A stretch of 64,000 nt of DNA from Hyalangium versicolor (GTDB taxonomy: Bacteria > Myxococcota > Myxococcia > Myxococcales > Myxococcaceae): contig NZ_JAHXBF010000003.1 in NCBI RefSeq assembly GCF_020103695.1, forward strand, positions 248,001-312,000, in the 5' to 3' direction. The position numbers were made by a program, and so were the translations under genes. Of this stretch, positions 62,723 to 64,000 are shown piece after piece. Each line of letters begins with the position of its first letter. Position 1 is the first letter of the stretch. The notes beneath the pieces are model-generated. The model did no database searches, was not told the DNA's origin, and saw only the letters and a list, made by a program, of their open reading frames with translations.

Positions 62723-62751
62723 TTGACGGTCCTGGACCCCCTCACTAGGGT
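62723..62751 (+). promoter_or_regulatory. Promoter of glyQS
   Basis: TTGACG, 17 nt, TAGGGT, 51 nt before the glyQ start. The -10 lies in a small inverted repeat (GGACCC/GGGTCC). Confidence 0.6.
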
Positions 62752-62802
62752 CCGCGCGTCTTCGCCTTCGCTCTCGCCAAGGCATTTCGGGACGCTCCGA
62801 CC

Positions 62803-63804
62803 ATGTACTTCCAGGATCTGATCCTCACGCTCCAGAACCACTGGGCCCGCCAAGGGTGCATCATCGCCCAGCCCTACGATCTCGAGGTGGGCGCCGGCAC
62901 CATGGCCCCCACCACCTTCCTGCGCGCGCTTGGCCCCGAGCCTTGGAACGTGGCCTATGTGCAGCCCTCGCGCCGCCCCGCGGACGGCCGCTTCGGCGAG
63001 AACCCCAACCGCCTGTTCCAGCACCATCAGTTCCAGGTCATCCTCAAGCCCGCGCCCAAGAACGTGCAGGAGCTCTACCTGGAGTCCATCCGTCTGGTGG
63101 GCATCGATCCGCAGGCCCACGACATCCGCTTCGTGGAGGATGACTGGGAGTCTCCTACGCTGGGCGCCTGGGGCCTGGGCTGGGAGGTGTGGTGCGACGG
63201 GCAGGAGGTCACCCAGTTCACCTACTTCCAGCAGTGCGGCGGCTTCGAGTGCCGCCCCGTGGCCGCGGAGCTCACCTATGGGCTCGAGCGCCTCTGCACG
63301 TACCTGCAGGATGTGCCGAGCGTCTTCGAACTCGAGTGGGTCAAGGGCGTGAAGTACCGCGAGGTCTTCCACGCCAACGAGGTGGAGATGAGCAAGTACG
63401 CGCTCCACGAGTCGGATCCGCAGATGCTCTTCGCGCTGTTCGACGCGTACGAGAAGGAGTGCAAGCGCCTCATCGAGCGCCAACTGCCGCTGCCCGCGTA
63501 TGACTACGCGCTCAAGTGCTCGCACGCGTTCAACCTGCTGGACGCGCGCGGCGCCATCTCGGTGACGGAGCGCGCCAACTTCATCAAGCGCGTGCGCGAC
63601 AACGCCCGCCTGTGCGCCGAGGGCTACCTGCAGATGCGCGAGCGGCTGGGCTACCCGCTGCTCAAGACGCAGTGGACGGTGGGCGAGCAGCCCCCGGTGC
63701 TCGAGGGCAAGGCGGCCAGCGACTACTGGAACCACGTGAAGCTCAACAAGCCCGTGGAGAAGGCGGAGAAGACGGGGAAGGCGGAGGTGGCTCGTGGCGC
63801 GTGA
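62803..63804 (+). CDS. glyQ: Glycine--tRNA ligase alpha subunit
   Basis: A 333-residue catalytic subunit of the tetrameric alpha2-beta2 glycyl-tRNA synthetase, charging tRNA-Gly. It contains [69 protein letters not shown] in outline, and [36 protein letters not shown], both characteristic of GlyQ. A Lys/Glu-rich tail follows ASDYWNHVK. Its end overlaps glyS by 11 bases. ATG at 62803. Confidence 0.98.
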   Translation: MYFQDLILTLQNHWARQGCIIAQPYDLEVGAGTMAPTTFLRALGPEPWNVAYVQPSRRPADGRFGENPNRLFQHHQFQVILKPAPKNVQELYLESIRLVGIDPQAHDIRFVEDDWESPTLGAWGLGWEVWCDGQEVTQFTYFQQCGGFECRPVAAELTYGLERLCTYLQDVPSVFELEWVKGVKYREVFHANEVEMSKYALHESDPQMLFALFDAYEKECKRLIERQLPLPAYDYALKCSHAFNLLDARGAISVTERANFIKRVRDNARLCAEGYLQMRERLGYPLLKTQWTVGEQPPVLEGKAASDYWNHVKLNKPVEKAEKTGKAEVARGA

Positions 63805-64000
63805 TCTGTTGATCGAGGTGGGCGCGGAGGAGATCCCGGCCTCCTTCATCCTCCCCGCGCTGGAGGACATCCAGCGCGTCCTCACCGAGCGCATGGCCGC
63901 CGCTCGTCTCAAGCACGGAGAGGTCCGCACCTTCGGCAGCCCGCGGCGCCTGGCCATCCTGGTCAAGGACGTGGCGGATGCCGGCGAGGACGTCACCACC
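63794..64000 (+). CDS. glyS: Glycine--tRNA ligase beta subunit, N-terminal fragment
   Basis: Only the first 69 codons are in the window, from a GTG at 63794 that overlaps glyQ by 11 bases. The beginning, [24 protein letters not shown], and [21 protein letters not shown] are the standard start of GlyS. The beta subunit binds tRNA. The overlap with glyQ indicates translational coupling. The rest lies outside the window. Confidence 0.95.
   Translation, partial: MARDLLIEVGAEEIPASFILPALEDIQRVLTERMAAARLKHGEVRTFGSPRRLAILVKDVADAGEDVTT

Overview
The window is high-GC, densely coded chromosomal DNA from a delta-proteobacterium of the Myxococcales, most likely the Cystobacterineae (Myxococcus/Stigmatella/Cystobacter/Archangium/Hyalangium group). 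The support is the gliding lipoprotein CglB, the type IV pilus lipoprotein Tgl, large Ser/Thr kinases with Pro-rich tails, and myxobacterial type VI effector cassettes. Many starts are GTG. Several upstream regions fit a TTGAC-N16-18-TAGGGT/TAAGGG-like promoter.

Layout. 1-3.6 kb: end of the glycine cleavage operon (gcvT partial, gcvH, gcvP). 3.7-8.7 kb: a small secreted protein, a small conserved protein, a CDF metal exporter, a TonB-like protein and a SpoIID-domain lipoprotein. 8.8-20.4 kb, all on the minus strand: an orphan type VI secretion effector module. Read in transcription order it is vgrG, vgrG, DUF2169 adaptor, PAAR-like DUF4150, DUF6484, HEAT-like protein, degenerate ketosynthase-like protein, AHH-family nuclease toxin, Imm11-type immunity protein and Imm49-like protein. 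No T6SS sheath, baseplate or membrane-complex gene is present. The module lies just downstream of the 3' end of a tRNA-Cys gene. 20.7-33.4 kb: metabolic and housekeeping genes (acyl-CoA dehydrogenase, rhodanese, asd, fdxA, MFS, GNAT, hrpB, HAD phosphatase, HEAT protein, DsrE protein) with several unassigned genes.

33.6-37.3 kb: cglB, a RimK-type ligase, a secreted protein and rlmB. 37.4-51.9 kb: the translation/transcription block tRNA-Thr, Tyr, Gly, Thr, tuf, rpmG, tRNA-Trp, secE, nusG, rplK, rplA, L10 leader, rplJ, rplL, rpoB, rpoC, with recognisable terminators, attenuators and r-protein control sites. 52-64 kb: two phasin-like coiled-coil proteins, a lytic transglycosylase, a secreted protein, a small cytoplasmic protein, tgl, a RodZ-like HTH membrane protein, recO, a PfkB kinase, two tandem paralogous Ser/Thr kinases, glyQ and the start of glyS.

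The most noteworthy part is the vgrG module. It pairs one nuclease toxin with two unrelated immunity-type genes, carries a thiolase-fold protein that appears to have lost its catalytic residues, and has a matching roughly 30-bp element upstream of both vgrG genes. All calls were made by reading the sequence. No database search or folding program was run.
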